From contig JAACJO010000016.1 in assembly GCA_013368445.1 (NCBI GenBank), forward strand, positions 558,001 through 622,000: a DNA stretch of 64,000 nucleotides. The letters are read 5' to 3'. The stretch comes from Leucocoprinus leucothites (Eukaryota > Basidiomycota > Agaricomycetes > Agaricales > Agaricaceae). Every line of letters begins with the position of its first letter. Position 1 is the stretch's first letter. The notes under the pieces were generated by a model, which did not search any database, was not told the origin of the DNA, and saw nothing but the letters and a program-made list of their open reading frames with translations. The position numbers and the translations under genes are program-made. Shown here piece after piece: positions 25,222 through 36,685 of the stretch.

Positions 25222-27362
25222 ATGGCCTCACTAGCAGTTGAGGACCTAGATTTTTCTTCTCTTTTGAAGTGCCTCTTGGCCATCGTTCTCGTCGCTCATG
25301 CGGCATTGAAGTACATCCAGGCCAAACGCTCACCGGTATGTACATTCTAGCGGATCATTTTGGTTGTTCCGGTTATTCATCCCCTTTTCACCAGCTGAAC
25401 GCCATTCCTACCGCGGGCTGCTCGGGTACCTTTACTTCCTACATTACCGCGGTACAATGGATATGGAAAGCTGGAGAACTGATTCAAGAAGGGTATGATC
25501 GAGTGAGCGTAGTTATGCTATCGTGCACGTTGCCTTGGTGCTTAACGACTACTGGTCCGTAGTATCCCGGTCAAGCATTCAAAGTGGCAACATTATCAAG
25601 ATGGATTGTGATACTTAGCGGAAAACAGCACATCGACGACATTCGGAAAGCTTCGGATGATGTACTTTCCTTCCTTGAAGCCGCAGAAGAGGTATGGTAA
25701 CAGAAGTGAGTCCTTGCAGCATACGCTGACGGGACATAGACGACACACACCAAGTACACCTTTGGCCAGCGATTCTTTGACGAGCCTTTTCACGTCGCGA
25801 CGGTTCGCTCCCCGATAACCCGCAATCTAATATCGAGGTTTGATGACATCCGGGATGAGATTGTAGAGTCATTTAAGGACTACATCCCGTTAACGAAAGG
25901 TAAGCAAGTACTAACGGAGCTCCTTATAATTTAATGACAATACTTTTAGACTGGGTTCCGGTTACGGCGTACGATACCATTATGCATATTGTCTGCCGTA
26001 CTAGTAACCGTTATTTCGTTGGCCTTCCTCTTTGTGGGTGTCGTAAATGCTCAGCCCAGCGAACATTCCTGAAGCGAACATATCTATAGGCCGTGAACCA
26101 GGCTACCGCTCGCTTAACGAAACCTTCACAGTTGATCTCATTAAGCGGGCTCGGATCACCAACTGTTTCCCAAAATTCCTTAGGCCGTCCGTTGATATTT
26201 CCTCTTCTTTTTTCCGCGGCTGATGTGGAGGGCCCAACAGATTTGTTGCGCGCTACTTGACAACATCACGCAGAGATGTAGCAAAAGCGCTCCATTACCT
26301 TGGCCCTACTCTCGAAGTGAGGCTAGCTCAGACGAAACAACCTGAATCGGAGCAAGGGGAAAAGCCAGTATGTTCAGTTTTTGTAGACAAATACGCACGT
26401 ATTGATCGGAGCAACAGAACGATTTGATCAGTTGGTTAATCGAGACTGCAACCCATGCTCATCACCTTGACGCTCGTGATCTTACCATGCGAATCCTAGC
26501 AATCAATTTCGCGGCAATCCATACTAGCACGATGGTCAGTTTAGTACATCTGCTGAATAGCCCCGTTATCGTTGAACCTGAATAATCTTAGTCTATGACT
26601 CATGCCTTATACGACATGGCCGCACACCCTGAGTATGTCGAAGAGATGCGCGAAGAGGCGGAGGCTATGATCGAAGAATATGGATGGACTAAGGCTGCCA
26701 TGCAGAGAATGCGCAAGATCGACAGTTTCTTAAAGGAAGGTCAGAGGTTCAGCGGCCTCGGGAGCAGTGAGTCCACTAATATTTCCGCCGATTGGGGCTT
26801 GTACTTATCTGCACTTGCACCAGTGAACATGACTCGCAAAACTTTGAAGGACTGGACGCTGTCCGATGGAACACACCTTCCAGCTAATAGCTTTGTTGCA
26901 ATCGCGACCGGTGCTATGCAGAAGGACGAGGTCCGTGCCCCAAAGCCCGTCGCGATAGAGAATGGCGTGACGATGTGATCTCTTTAGGCCCTGTTCCCTG
27001 ATGCTCGTTCGTTCAAGGGCTTCAGATTCTCAGAGATGCGCAATGGAGACGGGGAGCTGGATAGTATCAAGCACCAAATGGTTTCCCTGGATTTTGACCA
27101 GATTGTCTTCGGACACGGTCGACACGCATGGTAAAACTATTGCAGATCCTCGATGCTTTGCATTTAACTGATGTGCTTTCGTAGCCCGGGTCGGTTCTTC
27201 GCTGTTAACGAAATCAAAGCCATGTTTGCCCATGTCCTCTTGGAATATGATGTTCAACTAGAGAATGGCTCTCTGGAGCGTCCCCGTAATACGCACTTTG
27301 AAGCTGCGATTATTCCCAATCCGAAAGCAAATGTCATGTTTAGGAAAAGGCAGACAGGCTAA
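25222..27362 (+). CDS. Cytochrome P450 (array member 5)
   Basis: Twelve exons: 25222-25335, 25395-25502, 25563-25691, 25740-25899, 25950-26033, 26090-26186, 26241-26367, 26418-26534, 26592-26766, 26824-26930, 26988-27130, 27185-27362, joining to 512 aa. Hydrophobic N-terminal anchor (CLLAIVLVAHAAL) then AKRSPLNAIPTAG. I helix FAAIHTSTM, ExxR EGQR, haem loop FGHGRHACPGR with Cys454. By eye it is closest to copy 1 in exons 4, 9 and 12, suggesting these two are recent duplicates. The exon 6 donor reads GTCCGT, weaker than in the other copies. Confidence 0.94.
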
Positions 27363-28061
27363 ATGGAGCATTTTCTCTTAAATAGCTTGCCAGAGCACCA
27401 TTTTATAACTCTTCACGTTCCAGATCTGACAGATCTATTGTGTGTCAGCGTAAACTGTTTCCTTGAACACTGGATATTACCTGTATTATTTCCACTACCG
27501 TATACTTAGTGGCTCAATTTCAGTCCTCGTTATCGATCGGCACTTCAGCTGCGTGGGGTCTAGCCATTGTTTGATTTTGTTTGCTCTCTCTGAATTCTAA
27601 CAAGCGTCGCCTGGCACCACCTAACACCTCGACTGACGGGATTATCGTACAACTCTTTTAGATCATTCCAAGCCCTCGAAGCAGCTAGAATCATTATGGA
27701 ATGTGCTAAAACTGCTCTACTCGCATATGGCCCTGAACGGACATCTCAACTCCTGGAATCTTGATATAAGTCCTGCCAACAACAGGTGTTCTACCTGCCT
27801 CCTTTCTCTTATAAATGGGCCACGAGGAAATCGTCAATGACCCGAGGACTTCAAGGCATGTGCTCAAGGTTTGGTCACAGGCTTGCAAAATGCAGCCAGC
27901 AATGCAAGCTACAGTAACCGGTAATGCATTAGCTCGGAAGTAACATACCCCATTCCTTAGACGCTGGAATGGATACGCCAGCTTATAAGGCGACTCGTTC
28001 ATTGTGATCTCCATACAATCTTGTAGCCTGCTTCTCAGCTGCAGAACCACATAGCATTGCG
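27363..28061. other. Intergenic between P450-5 and P450-6
   Basis: About 0.7 kb. A 123-codon minus-strand ORF (27,706-28,077) overlaps the start of copy 6 and has no motif; I treat it as chance. Confidence 0.4.
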
Positions 28062-30173
28062 ATGGATTCTCCGCCACTCGTCCAATGGGCGGCCCCCATC
28101 CTTTCTATTCACCTCGTCGTTCTCTTCAGTACCACTTTATTGACTCTAGGATACTTCAGTGTTAAGTCACCGGTGCGTTCTACCTGCCATTCTATATGAC
28201 CTCGTAAGGCTTATTTCTTCTCCCCTCAGCTTGATACTTTCCCAGCGGTCGGTCATTCGTCATTGATAACATCCTATGTCACTGCGTTACGCTGGACGCG
28301 CCATGGAGATGAAATCCTCCAGGAAGGATATGACAAGGTAAGCTGACAAGTCGTTCAATTATCGCGATTTCATTCAATAGTCGCTAGTATGCTGGCAGGC
28401 CCTTCAAAGTGGCAACCATGTCAAAATGGATAGTGATTTTATCCGGGAAGCAGCTTTTGGAAGATATGAAGAAGGCTCCCGATGAGGTCGTGTCCCTGAG
28501 GCAAGCCGTCGCAGAAGTCAGTAACCATTATTGATGCTACTATCTACATACGCTGATCATTCGTCAGACAATGCACGTTGAGTACACCCTGGGTCGAAAA
28601 CCTGACGATGGCTGCTACCACATTGACACGGTCCGCTCACCTCTGACACGACATATGATAAACAAGTTTGACGACATCAGAGATGAAATTGTCCAGTCAT
28701 TTAAAGAATATATTCCCCCTGCGAAGGGTGAGGCCCGTTCTTACAACTGTATGATGCCACAGTAGTCATGTCTTCCTTCGAAAGACTGGGTCACAGTTCC
28801 CGCATTCGAAACGCTCATGCATATTATCTGTCGAACGAGTAACAGATATTTCGTTGGTCTCCCTCTTTGTGAGTTCTGATATTTTACAGGGGTTCCTTGA
28901 CGTGCTCACCTGCTTCGGAGGTCGAGATCCCGGTTATCGTGTTTTGAACGAGAGGTTCACGCATGACGTTGCTATCAGTGCTAGGATCATAAATTCGTTT
29001 CCAGATTTCATGAAACCGTACGCTTCTCGATCTGCGGCCATTACAGCACGGCTTTTGGGCTAATTATCAGCAGATTAGTTGGGAAGTATTTAACAACCGC
29101 CTCAAAGACCATACAGCAAGCGGGAAAATTCCTAGGGCCACTAATCAGGGAGAGGTTAGAGCAGGAGGAGCGATTCGGCTCCAATTGGCCTGATAGACCA
29201 GTTAAGAGTGACCTGGCCCTCATCGTACCTTGAGCTCACCCGTCTGGTAGAACGACCTCGTGAGCTGGCTTTTGGACACCTGTACCGAAAGCAAACACCG
29301 ATCAATTGATGACTTGACCATGCGCGTCTTGACTGTCAATTTTGCAGCCATTCACACCACTAGTATGGTAAGTGCAATACGTTACTTCACCTGGCAACGC
29401 GGTTCTCACAGGATTATTCCGATCGTAGGCCGCCACACAAGCTCTGTTTGACCTTGCTATTCATCCAGAATATGTAATGGAGTTGCGCCAAGAAGTGAAG
29501 CAGGCTCTAGCAGAGCTGGGGTGGACCAAAGCTGCTCTCCAACGAATGCATAAAGTTGATAGTTTCTTGAAGGAATCTCAGAGACTGAACAATATGGGAG
29601 GCAGTAGGTTTGTTCGAGACTATTTTGAAGAATTGTGTCTTATGGACTTCAGTGCTGATGACTCGCAAGACCTTGAGAGAATGGAGACTATCTGACGGAA
29701 CAATCATTCCAGCTGGTACATTCGTCGGAGTGGCAAGCGGCGCAATGAACAAGGATGAGGTAATACTCTTTCGAAGTCAAGCACAACTGACTGATTTGGG
29801 CACCAGCGGTCCTTCCCCGAGCCTCACGCTTTTAAGGGCTTCAGGTTTGTCAACGAGACTGTCCGATCAGATGTGGCCAGTCGCGGAATGGCTACATTGG
29901 ACCCTGAATACGTCGTCTTTGGATATGGTAGGCATGCATGGTATGTCTTCTTTGCGGTATAAAATTGATCAATTTAATGGACAATCGCCCTCTAGCCCTG
30001 GACGATTTTTCGCGATCAATGAAATCAAAGCTATTCTCGCCCATGTTCTCCTCAATTACGATATCCAACTAGAAAATGGTTCAACAGTACGACCCCCGAA
30101 TGTCGTCCTAGAAACTACCCTCCTTCCAAACCCCAACGCACGCATGATGTTCAGGAGGACCACGTCGGTCTAG
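28062..30173 (+). CDS. Cytochrome P450 (array member 6)
   Basis: Twelve exons: 28062-28172, 28230-28337, 28388-28516, 28568-28727, 28785-28868, 28921-29017, 29074-29200, 29251-29367, 29429-29603, 29653-29759, 29807-29940, 29996-30173, joining to 508 aa. Strong N-terminal membrane segment; hinge VKSPLDTFPAVG. I helix FAAIHTTSM, ExxR ESQR, haem loop FGYGRHACPGR with Cys450. Exon 11 is three codons shorter and rewritten: the segment between FKGFRF and the haem loop lacks the DGDGELDSIKHQ motif found in copies 1, 4 and 5. The fold motifs are intact, so a changed substrate or redox-partner surface is possible rather than loss. Confidence 0.93.
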
Positions 30174-30278
30174 TAATCGCATCAATCAACTAGATACTCG
30201 TCGAGGTTTCATACTTTTCAGTCTCGAAATGCTACCCGTTGTACTAAGCTGTTCGATTCCATGATTTTGGTCATTCGC

Positions 30279-30707
30279 TTAATGAAAGTAGAGCATTGTC
30301 AGGTGCACTGGCATCATCCCTGCCAAGTGTAGTTCCAGTTTTTTGAGTTCAAGTGGACACCATGGTAGGTAGACCCCAGACGGAAGAGTATATGAGGTCG
30401 TTATCGATGGAAACATCCGATCATTTCCTGTGTCGATTCGAATGAGAACGGCATTCGCATCGATCGTACGAACTGGTAACAGTGTCAAGATGCATGGATT
30501 ATCCTCTTCTGGGTACGGCACATGCGGATGGTAGGTCATGACCTCCGAGACGATTAACTCCGATTGGTCTCTTAGTCCCGGGAGGTTTTTCATGGCGACG
30601 GCGATGGGAGTTAAGCGGCCATCGTTCCCAGTATCCCTGGCGACATGATGTTTCGGGAACGACGCAAAGCCAGAGGTCTGAGGGTTCAGAATCGAGGTAG
30701 GTAGCAC
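30279..30707 (-). CDS. Hypothetical ORF
   Basis: An open frame of about 142 codons between P450-6 and the F-box gene, including the stretch YTLPSGVYLPWCPLELKK. The frame opens at a GTG, not an ATG. A eukaryotic start would have to be the internal Met in VAMKNLPG or lie in an upstream exon I could not define. No domain was recognised. Other ORFs of this length in the window are chance, so support is weak. Confidence 0.25.
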   Translation of the reverse strand: MLPTSILNPQTSGFASFPKHHVARDTGNDGRLTPIAVAMKNLPGLRDQSELIVSEVMTYHPHVPYPEEDNPCILTLLPVRTIDANAVLIRIDTGNDRMFPSITTSYTLPSGVYLPWCPLELKKLELHLAGMMPVHLTMLYFH

Positions 30708-30868
30708 GATATGATTAGAAAGCCCATAGAGTCAAACGATATAATAGAGCACGCCACTCCATCCCATTCTCCCACTATCCCCTGAACACTCCAGGAAAAC
30801 CTAACTAGCCATGCCCGTGGAAGTATAATGTCATGCATAAGAGTCGAGCATAAAAACAGTCCCCATGA

Positions 30869-32374
30869 TCAAGTCGTATTTCCATCATTGCTATTGAGGT
30901 CTAGTCTCCAACAGCCTCCCTTTGAATCGTGAAAGCTGATACTCTTGAGTCGTGGAAGCCGTGGGGTATATATCGCTGAACATTGCACCATCAAGCCCTC
31001 CAAATCCTCGATACTTTCAGCTTTCTTCAGTTCCGCTTCGACATCGAAGGGAAGACCGAGCCCATCTTTGATCCATTTAATCGAAGGAGGATCTTCTTCA
31101 GCACTGAGAATAGGGGGATACATGCTGACTGAAGTTGAGGCGATGCCCTCCCGCTCGTCCTCTGAAGGGGAAAGGACGGATTGAGAGGAGAAAGGAGAAA
31201 TGACTTGAGCCCAAGATTGGAATGGTGCGAAGTGTATATCGATGAATTCCCATGGTAGAGATGATAGTGGAGGTAAGAACTGGTCGTTTGCCAATAGGAG
31301 TGAAGGGAGTGGCTTCAGCAAAGCGAGAAATGTGAGCCATATGCGGGGAGTAACGTTATTTAATCGGAGAGTGCGGATGCCACTGAAGTCATTCTGGAGG
31401 AAGAGTCGTGCTACGTTTGAAACATTGGGGCTATTTGGGAGGTTGATGGCTATGTCATGACGAGGTACAGGCATGGAAAATTTGATTGTGAGAGCAGTAG
31501 CATAGCGGAGCGAGGAGTTGAGGAAATTCATTGGTGAATTTGTGACAATATGGAAGGGAAGCGTTTGTGAGTCCGTATTCGAGTCATAGTCGGTGAAGAA
31601 AACAGGATTGTCAATCTTGCAGGTCCAACAGTGAAGCCATAGTTCAAACATCTGCTTTGACGATAGAAGGCATTGAAGAATATTCGACTGAAAGACTAAG
31701 GCCCGCACGTTTGTCAAATAAAGACAGGTTAAACGATGGAAATGTTTGGTGCTAAACCAAGGGAGCGCAAGAGAGGACGTTTGGAATGGCTTGTGCGGTG
31801 TAGTTGACGGATGATTATGGGGACGGGTATCAAGTGTCAACGATACTTGAAGGGTTGTGATGGCGCTTAATTTAGCACGGGCGTCCATTGATGCTGTGAG
31901 TAGGAAGTAATCGGAGATGTTGTCGATATGTTCTCCATCGGCAGCGAGCAAGCACAACTCCTTCCACCGCGACGACGAGAGTTCGGGGGAAACCTCGAGG
32001 AGAATGGCAAGGGCGGTTTCGATGACTACTTCGGCGTTGTCAGCGCCCTTGAGCGACCGGAAGTCCAAGCTGATACGGTGAAAGCCTTGATAAGTGCGTT
32101 GCAGGACAGCCTTCATGCAAGCCAACGCATCTTCTGAGGAGGGGTATGAGAAATTCTTGAATGAAGTCTTGAGCCAGAAGTTTCTGTCGGACGTAACGAT
32201 TTGACGCCAACCCTGACAGACGCTCGAGAATTTGATCGATTCCCGAAGGTCTGGCGCGGATTGGCGACGGGAAGACGCTTGCCGTGCGTCATGGGCATCA
32301 GCAGTGCGCGCTGCTTGAAGAAGGATATCGCAAAATATTTCGTTTGGAAGGCGCTCGTGAATTCGGTGGGCCAT
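30869..32374 (-). CDS. F-box-like protein, single exon
   Basis: One uninterrupted 501-codon ORF with an ATG start (32,374) and TGA stop. Residues 1-75 form an F-box-like motif: LPNEIFCDILLQAA near the start, a linker, then FSSVCQGWRQIVTSDRNFW. This F-box form is common in basidiomycetes. The rest is Leu-rich with irregular beta/alpha repeats (for example LTCLYLTNVRAL and IRTLRLNNV), as in LRR-like tails that bind substrates. Known F-box proteins recruit targets to SCF ubiquitin ligases through Skp1; the target here is unknown. It is convergent with P450-6 and divergent from the TFIIF gene. Confidence 0.88.
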   Translation of the reverse strand: MAHRIHERLPNEIFCDILLQAARTADAHDARQASSRRQSAPDLRESIKFSSVCQGWRQIVTSDRNFWLKTSFKNFSYPSSEDALACMKAVLQRTYQGFHRISLDFRSLKGADNAEVVIETALAILLEVSPELSSSRWKELCLLAADGEHIDNISDYFLLTASMDARAKLSAITTLQVSLTLDTRPHNHPSTTPHKPFQTSSLALPWFSTKHFHRLTCLYLTNVRALVFQSNILQCLLSSKQMFELWLHCWTCKIDNPVFFTDYDSNTDSQTLPFHIVTNSPMNFLNSSLRYATALTIKFSMPVPRHDIAINLPNSPNVSNVARLFLQNDFSGIRTLRLNNVTPRIWLTFLALLKPLPSLLLANDQFLPPLSSLPWEFIDIHFAPFQSWAQVISPFSSQSVLSPSEDEREGIASTSVSMYPPILSAEEDPPSIKWIKDGLGLPFDVEAELKKAESIEDLEGLMVQCSAIYTPRLPRLKSISFHDSKGGCWRLDLNSNDGNTT

Positions 32375-33051
32375 CGGGTAGAGTCGGTGGTGGTACTAGT
32401 GAAAGCTGTGGCATATGTGGCAGCTGTAGCGGGCTTTTGTAACAATGGGAAATGAGTCACAATGCTACAAGTAGACATGTTTAATAGCATTTTGACCAAA
32501 ATATCACTCTTCGCACGAGGCTAGCATCACCTTGTAACATGTAAAACATACGTAAAACATGATGAGGTTGATATGGAATGATGAGTGGAATTGGTTCCCA
32601 AGGCGAATATAACAACTTTCCTCCAAATTGAGCGAGTAGTCTTGGTCCTCTGGGTGTCAGAACACGGTTTTCGGAAGGCTCAAAACAAGAAGCCAAAGAA
32701 CTCATGAATTTGACAAGGGGAGAGATGAAGGCAGTGCGCTTGGATATATGAGCCAGAGCGGCATATGGGTTCCAGCAGTAGGAGCTTATCCAGGAGTGAA
32801 AAGGCGAAAAAGTGTTTAATGGTAGAAATCACTATTGTGGGCGGGGTTTGTGTTTGTGGGCGACACAGGGGGCAAATCAATGATGACTAATCATCAAGCA
32901 CGTGTTTGGCGTCACAATGAGAACCAAATGCACTGTATGTCATATTCCTGACTCCTCAAAACAATCGACTTCTCACAAACCCTCCAATTTTAACCCTCTT
33001 CTTTCCCGCACTGTACATAGGAAGACCCACATCTGGTACAACAGCTGAGCT
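32375..33051. other. Divergent promoter region, F-box / TFIIF beta
   Basis: About 0.68 kb between two divergent starts. Short ORFs at 32,481-32,705 and 32,680-32,880 (-) show no motif. Presumably holds both promoters. Confidence 0.4.
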
Positions 33052-34296
33052 ATGGACGGACCTGTAGACGATGAAAAGAAACCTTTTGACGCCGAAGCTG
33101 GCAATGACGATGATGCTCAACCTGACCCAGATGAGCACCTTATGCTGGACCAAGGGAGCGGGCGTGTATGGCTCGTGAAGGTCCCTGTTGTTCACTCTCG
33201 TGGACGCGAAACCGTTGTTTACCTAGCTGCATTTTCCAGATGCCTAAATTCCTCTTGGAACGGTGGACAGCTGTCAGCGCTGAAGACGTTCACCTAGCCA
33301 CAATACGAGTATATACACCACCTCCAGATATGCCTGGTGCAAAGCCGCGCTTTGTCCTTTTCCTTCCGCCCAACAAGGAACCGAATGGCAGCCAAGATTC
33401 GAACGGCGCCAGTGGTACACCACCACCTCAGCTTCCTAACCGCCCTGGATTCAACTTTACCACCTCTTACGCCACCACTGGAGCGGAACCAGATTGCTAT
33501 GAGCTCGATATGGTCAACGAGGCTGTTGAGAATCAGATTGTTGTCGCAGAACGGCCTAAAGACCCGTCACTATCTGTTCATGGAGCCAACGCCCCGTATA
33601 ACTCGAGAGCGCGGACGACAATCCTCACAGGGCGGATCAAGCATGAATGTAACCTTCGGCCATCCTTTAGCGAGAACTACAGGAAGCAGATGCGCGAACG
33701 GCATCTGAAGTATAACACGAAGCAGAGGCAGATCAGGATGATTGAGGACGCTGGTGTGGGTCGTGGTGGGATTAACAGACTCAGCAGTGGTGTGGGGATC
33801 GGCAGCGGCGGTGCTTTCAGCGATCTCGTCGTTCGTATTTTGTTCAGCTTCATTTTCGTTGTCTCTGCTGATTTTCAGCTCAGAAAACAAAACCAAAAGT
33901 TTCAAAAGGTTTCGAGCGTATGGCCCGGATTCCTCGAAACCAACTCCTCGATCAGCTCTTTTCCCACTTCCGCGAGACCCCGCGCTGGGGTCTACGGCCG
34001 CTGCGTGACAAGACACAGCAACCAGAGGCGTACCTCAAGGAGGTGCTGTCAGAGATTGCATTCCTGCACCGTAGCGGCGAGTATAATGGTATGTGGGAGC
34101 TGAAGGATAATTATAAGGATGAAAACGTATGTTCCTCTGGAGTTTTCTACCATCTTTCATTGTCTAACACTATCTCCAGATCAAAGGCGAAAATGTCCCC
34201 ATTAGTTCACCAGGTGATTCGTCTGGACTTAAGATGGAGCTTGATGAAGATTATGATGAGGATGATGACGACGAGGACATGGAAGAGGTGTCATAG
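33052..34296 (+). CDS. TFG2: Transcription initiation factor IIF, beta subunit (RAP30/Tfg2)
   Basis: Exons: 33052-33180, 33240-33834, 33879-34126, 34180-34296, joining in phase to 362 aa. After an acidic N-terminus comes VWLVKMPKFLLERW, the start of the TFIIF beta dimerisation domain. TGRIKHECNLRP follows in the middle. The C-terminal winged helix reads FERMARIPRNQLLDQLFSHF through EYNGMWELKDNY. The tail is highly acidic (DEDYDEDDDDEDMEEVS). TFIIF binds RNA polymerase II in the nucleus and delivers it to the promoter. The first donor is an atypical GTCCCT, chosen because it alone restores WLVK-MPKFL. The 44-nt third intron is among the shortest here. Confidence 0.95.
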
Positions 34297-35380
34297 CTTA
34301 TGTTTTATATTGACCTCCTCAACGCGGTTCTACGCCCGTTTATTACCCTTTGACCTTCATCTTATGCATGTACTTGCCACTCTACACGATGTATCTTAGA
34401 CTAATACCGCTTTCACGCAATTCAATCAGTAGTTGTTACCATTTGACATAAGCGCCGTGACTTATCCTAGTAGTGTACAGTGTTTCCCGGTGTCAACAAC
34501 AAATATGAGGCATGAACGAGAATAAAGTTCGGTCCGAAGGTGCCAGGGCACGACTCCAGGATGGCACCCTTGGAGTCAAGGGTGCAGGAGATGCGTAAAG
34601 AAAAAAGAGGTTTTCTGCTAAGGAAAACTCAGGGGAAGACCGCCAACATCGGAAACCTTGGAAAGAAAAATTCGGCAGTAGAGGAATGGCCATGTCTCCG
34701 CCACGGGTAGGATTGGCTTGGATGAGAAAGCAGCTCGGTCGACAACCTTCACGCGCAAGGCCCTTCCGTCCCGCTATTAAAGCAGGTTTTCAGCACTTCG
34801 AATGAGCGAGAGCGCAGTACTCTCATGAATTAGTTGAGGTGATCGGAAGGGGAGGAGATGGGGTACGCCTGGCCTTTAGTTTTACCGTTTTGGCAGGAAC
34901 CGGGCTGGCAGATGGGGCATGGGGGTTTGAGCAAGGCTACGTGCAACCGTGACTATCGCCGCTGGAAGAAAGGTTGGGGCCTTGACTTTGAAATTCTTGA
35001 ATTGGGGGCGGTTTTCTGCTGCACAGTACGAGTGCGAAGGTCGAGTATACTGAGAAGAAAGGGGTTTCAGTTTAAAACCATTCGTTCGAGGACTGGATTC
35101 ACGAACGGGACTTACATTCTAAAACCTCGGCGGGGCTTGACTACATCGCAACTCTAGGCAATGGCTGAGCTTGCTGTTGCCTGTCGCTTCGGAAGTCGTG
35201 TAGAGCTTTCAAGGGTAGTTCAGTGCCGCCCTTTTTGCGAGCCGAGTTGTCTTCAGGACCTTCTATTAGTCGGTAGCAGGAGTGATGAGAGTGTCATTGG
35301 GGGCAGAAGCTCTTGGACAGTTTTTTTTTCGCTGTAAAATCTCGGGATTGTGGGTGTGCTGGTTTGAAGGGTGAAGGAGT
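34297..35380. other. Intergenic, with a perfect short hairpin
   Basis: No gene seen. At 34,564-34,585 the arms GCACCCTT and AAGGGTGC flank a 6-nt loop. A 99-codon plus-strand ORF (34,858-35,157) has no motif. The left end of repeat copy C may start within this stretch. Confidence 0.35.
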
Positions 35381-36604
35381 CGGGACGCGCACAAAGATTC
35401 AGTTTCAGATCAGGAGGAAAGTATGAAATTCAATTTCGGGTGGAGGTGACTGTATTGGTATTGTGACAACCCGACTCTGCTTCCACCACCCGCGCTCTCG
35501 CTCCCACAGCCCACCACCAGCTTCCTCGTTTTCGCCATCGCAGGAACCGCGTACATCCTTGCGCCAGGTATTAGGTCGATTTTGCCGACATTTTTACCGA
35601 CATGGTTCAACAAAGTTTCCGTGAAGAACCACCGTGGCATGCCTAAGCAAAGTCAAACCCATTTCATGACTCGGTTGCAACAAATCTCCAGGTCGTTCAA
35701 TACTGGCCCGCATCGCTTTGAAGGATAGCACATTAAAATAGTGTTCCATTGACGTGTTTGACTGGGAAGAGATGGATTGTCTATTTCAGACCGAGGGAAG
35801 AGCAGACGAAAAATCAGCGAGATGGTCGCTGAAAATAGGGCGGTACGTAGATCGGTTTCACCTCTATTCACCTTGTCTTATGCCTGACGCGTTCGACTTG
35901 TAGCTCTTCGCTGCAATCAGCATTGTCTTCAGCTTTGCTGGTTTTCATGGCTTTCATGTCAATTTAGAACAACATTCACGCACCACGTCCTCGTTGGGTT
36001 TCAGGCTTTGTCAGAAGGCACGACTCATCCAAGGAGAATACATTCTGAAGACCAATAATTCACTGTGTATCCTCTTGCGTTCTACGAGCCGCGAAAGTAC
36101 AAGAGTCTACCCGCGACCGCCGAATATTGGGTACGCAGGCCGCTGCGTTGCCATTTAATAACCAGCTTCTACCAGTCCACCGGTCGCCTATTTTCCGCAG
36201 TTCTGTTTCTTCTATATCAGAGGACTCTCCGTCCCGGAAATCATCATGGCCTTGCCTCTGGTGTTTGACTATGGATGGAGATGATCCATCCTCTTGACAA
36301 ATTAGTTCTTGCCCACTGGTCCTTTCACCGTGATAATCTGCCATCAAGCAAATTCTTGAAGCAATCGGAAACAGATTTATGGCTCCTCTAGGTTTCCTTA
36401 GGTTCCTCTCGCCTCTGTGGGCTCGACCGCCCAATGGCGCCCGAATAGTGGCTCAGGGTCTTGGCGCTTGATTTGATACTGTTGATGCGTCTTGGAATCA
36501 GCCATTTCTTGAACATTGCTCTTGAAGCAAACAATTCCCAATCGTCACGCTATCACCTCAGGCATGCAATCAGTCTCATTTCTAGTGGTTTGAGGACAAG
36601 AGGG

Positions 36605-36685
36605 TCAATTTTGACTCACATCAACTCACACCACTTTATATCCGAGGTGACATCGCCTTTAGGCGCCACGGTCACAGGACGTGTT
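36605..36685 (+). promoter_or_regulatory. Conserved box of the repeat, copy C
   Basis: Contains TTGACTCACATCA and TTATATCCGAGGTGACATCG, about 1.4 kb upstream of the small-gene ATG. The GGCGCC element lies on the other side of the core here (near 36,661). The core is shared with the other copies although flanking DNA is much diverged. Confidence 0.4.

Noticed and set aside
27706..28077. 123-codon minus-strand ORF
   Set aside because: It overlaps the first codons of P450-6 and its promoter, has no recognisable motif, and ORFs of this length occur by chance elsewhere in the window.
12511..30173. A complete secondary-metabolite gene cluster
   Set aside because: Six P450s are present but no terpene synthase, polyketide synthase, peptide synthetase, prenyltransferase or cluster regulator was found in the window.
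33570..34016. 148-codon minus-strand ORF over TFIIF beta
   Set aside because: Antisense shadow of a confidently identified exon and intron.
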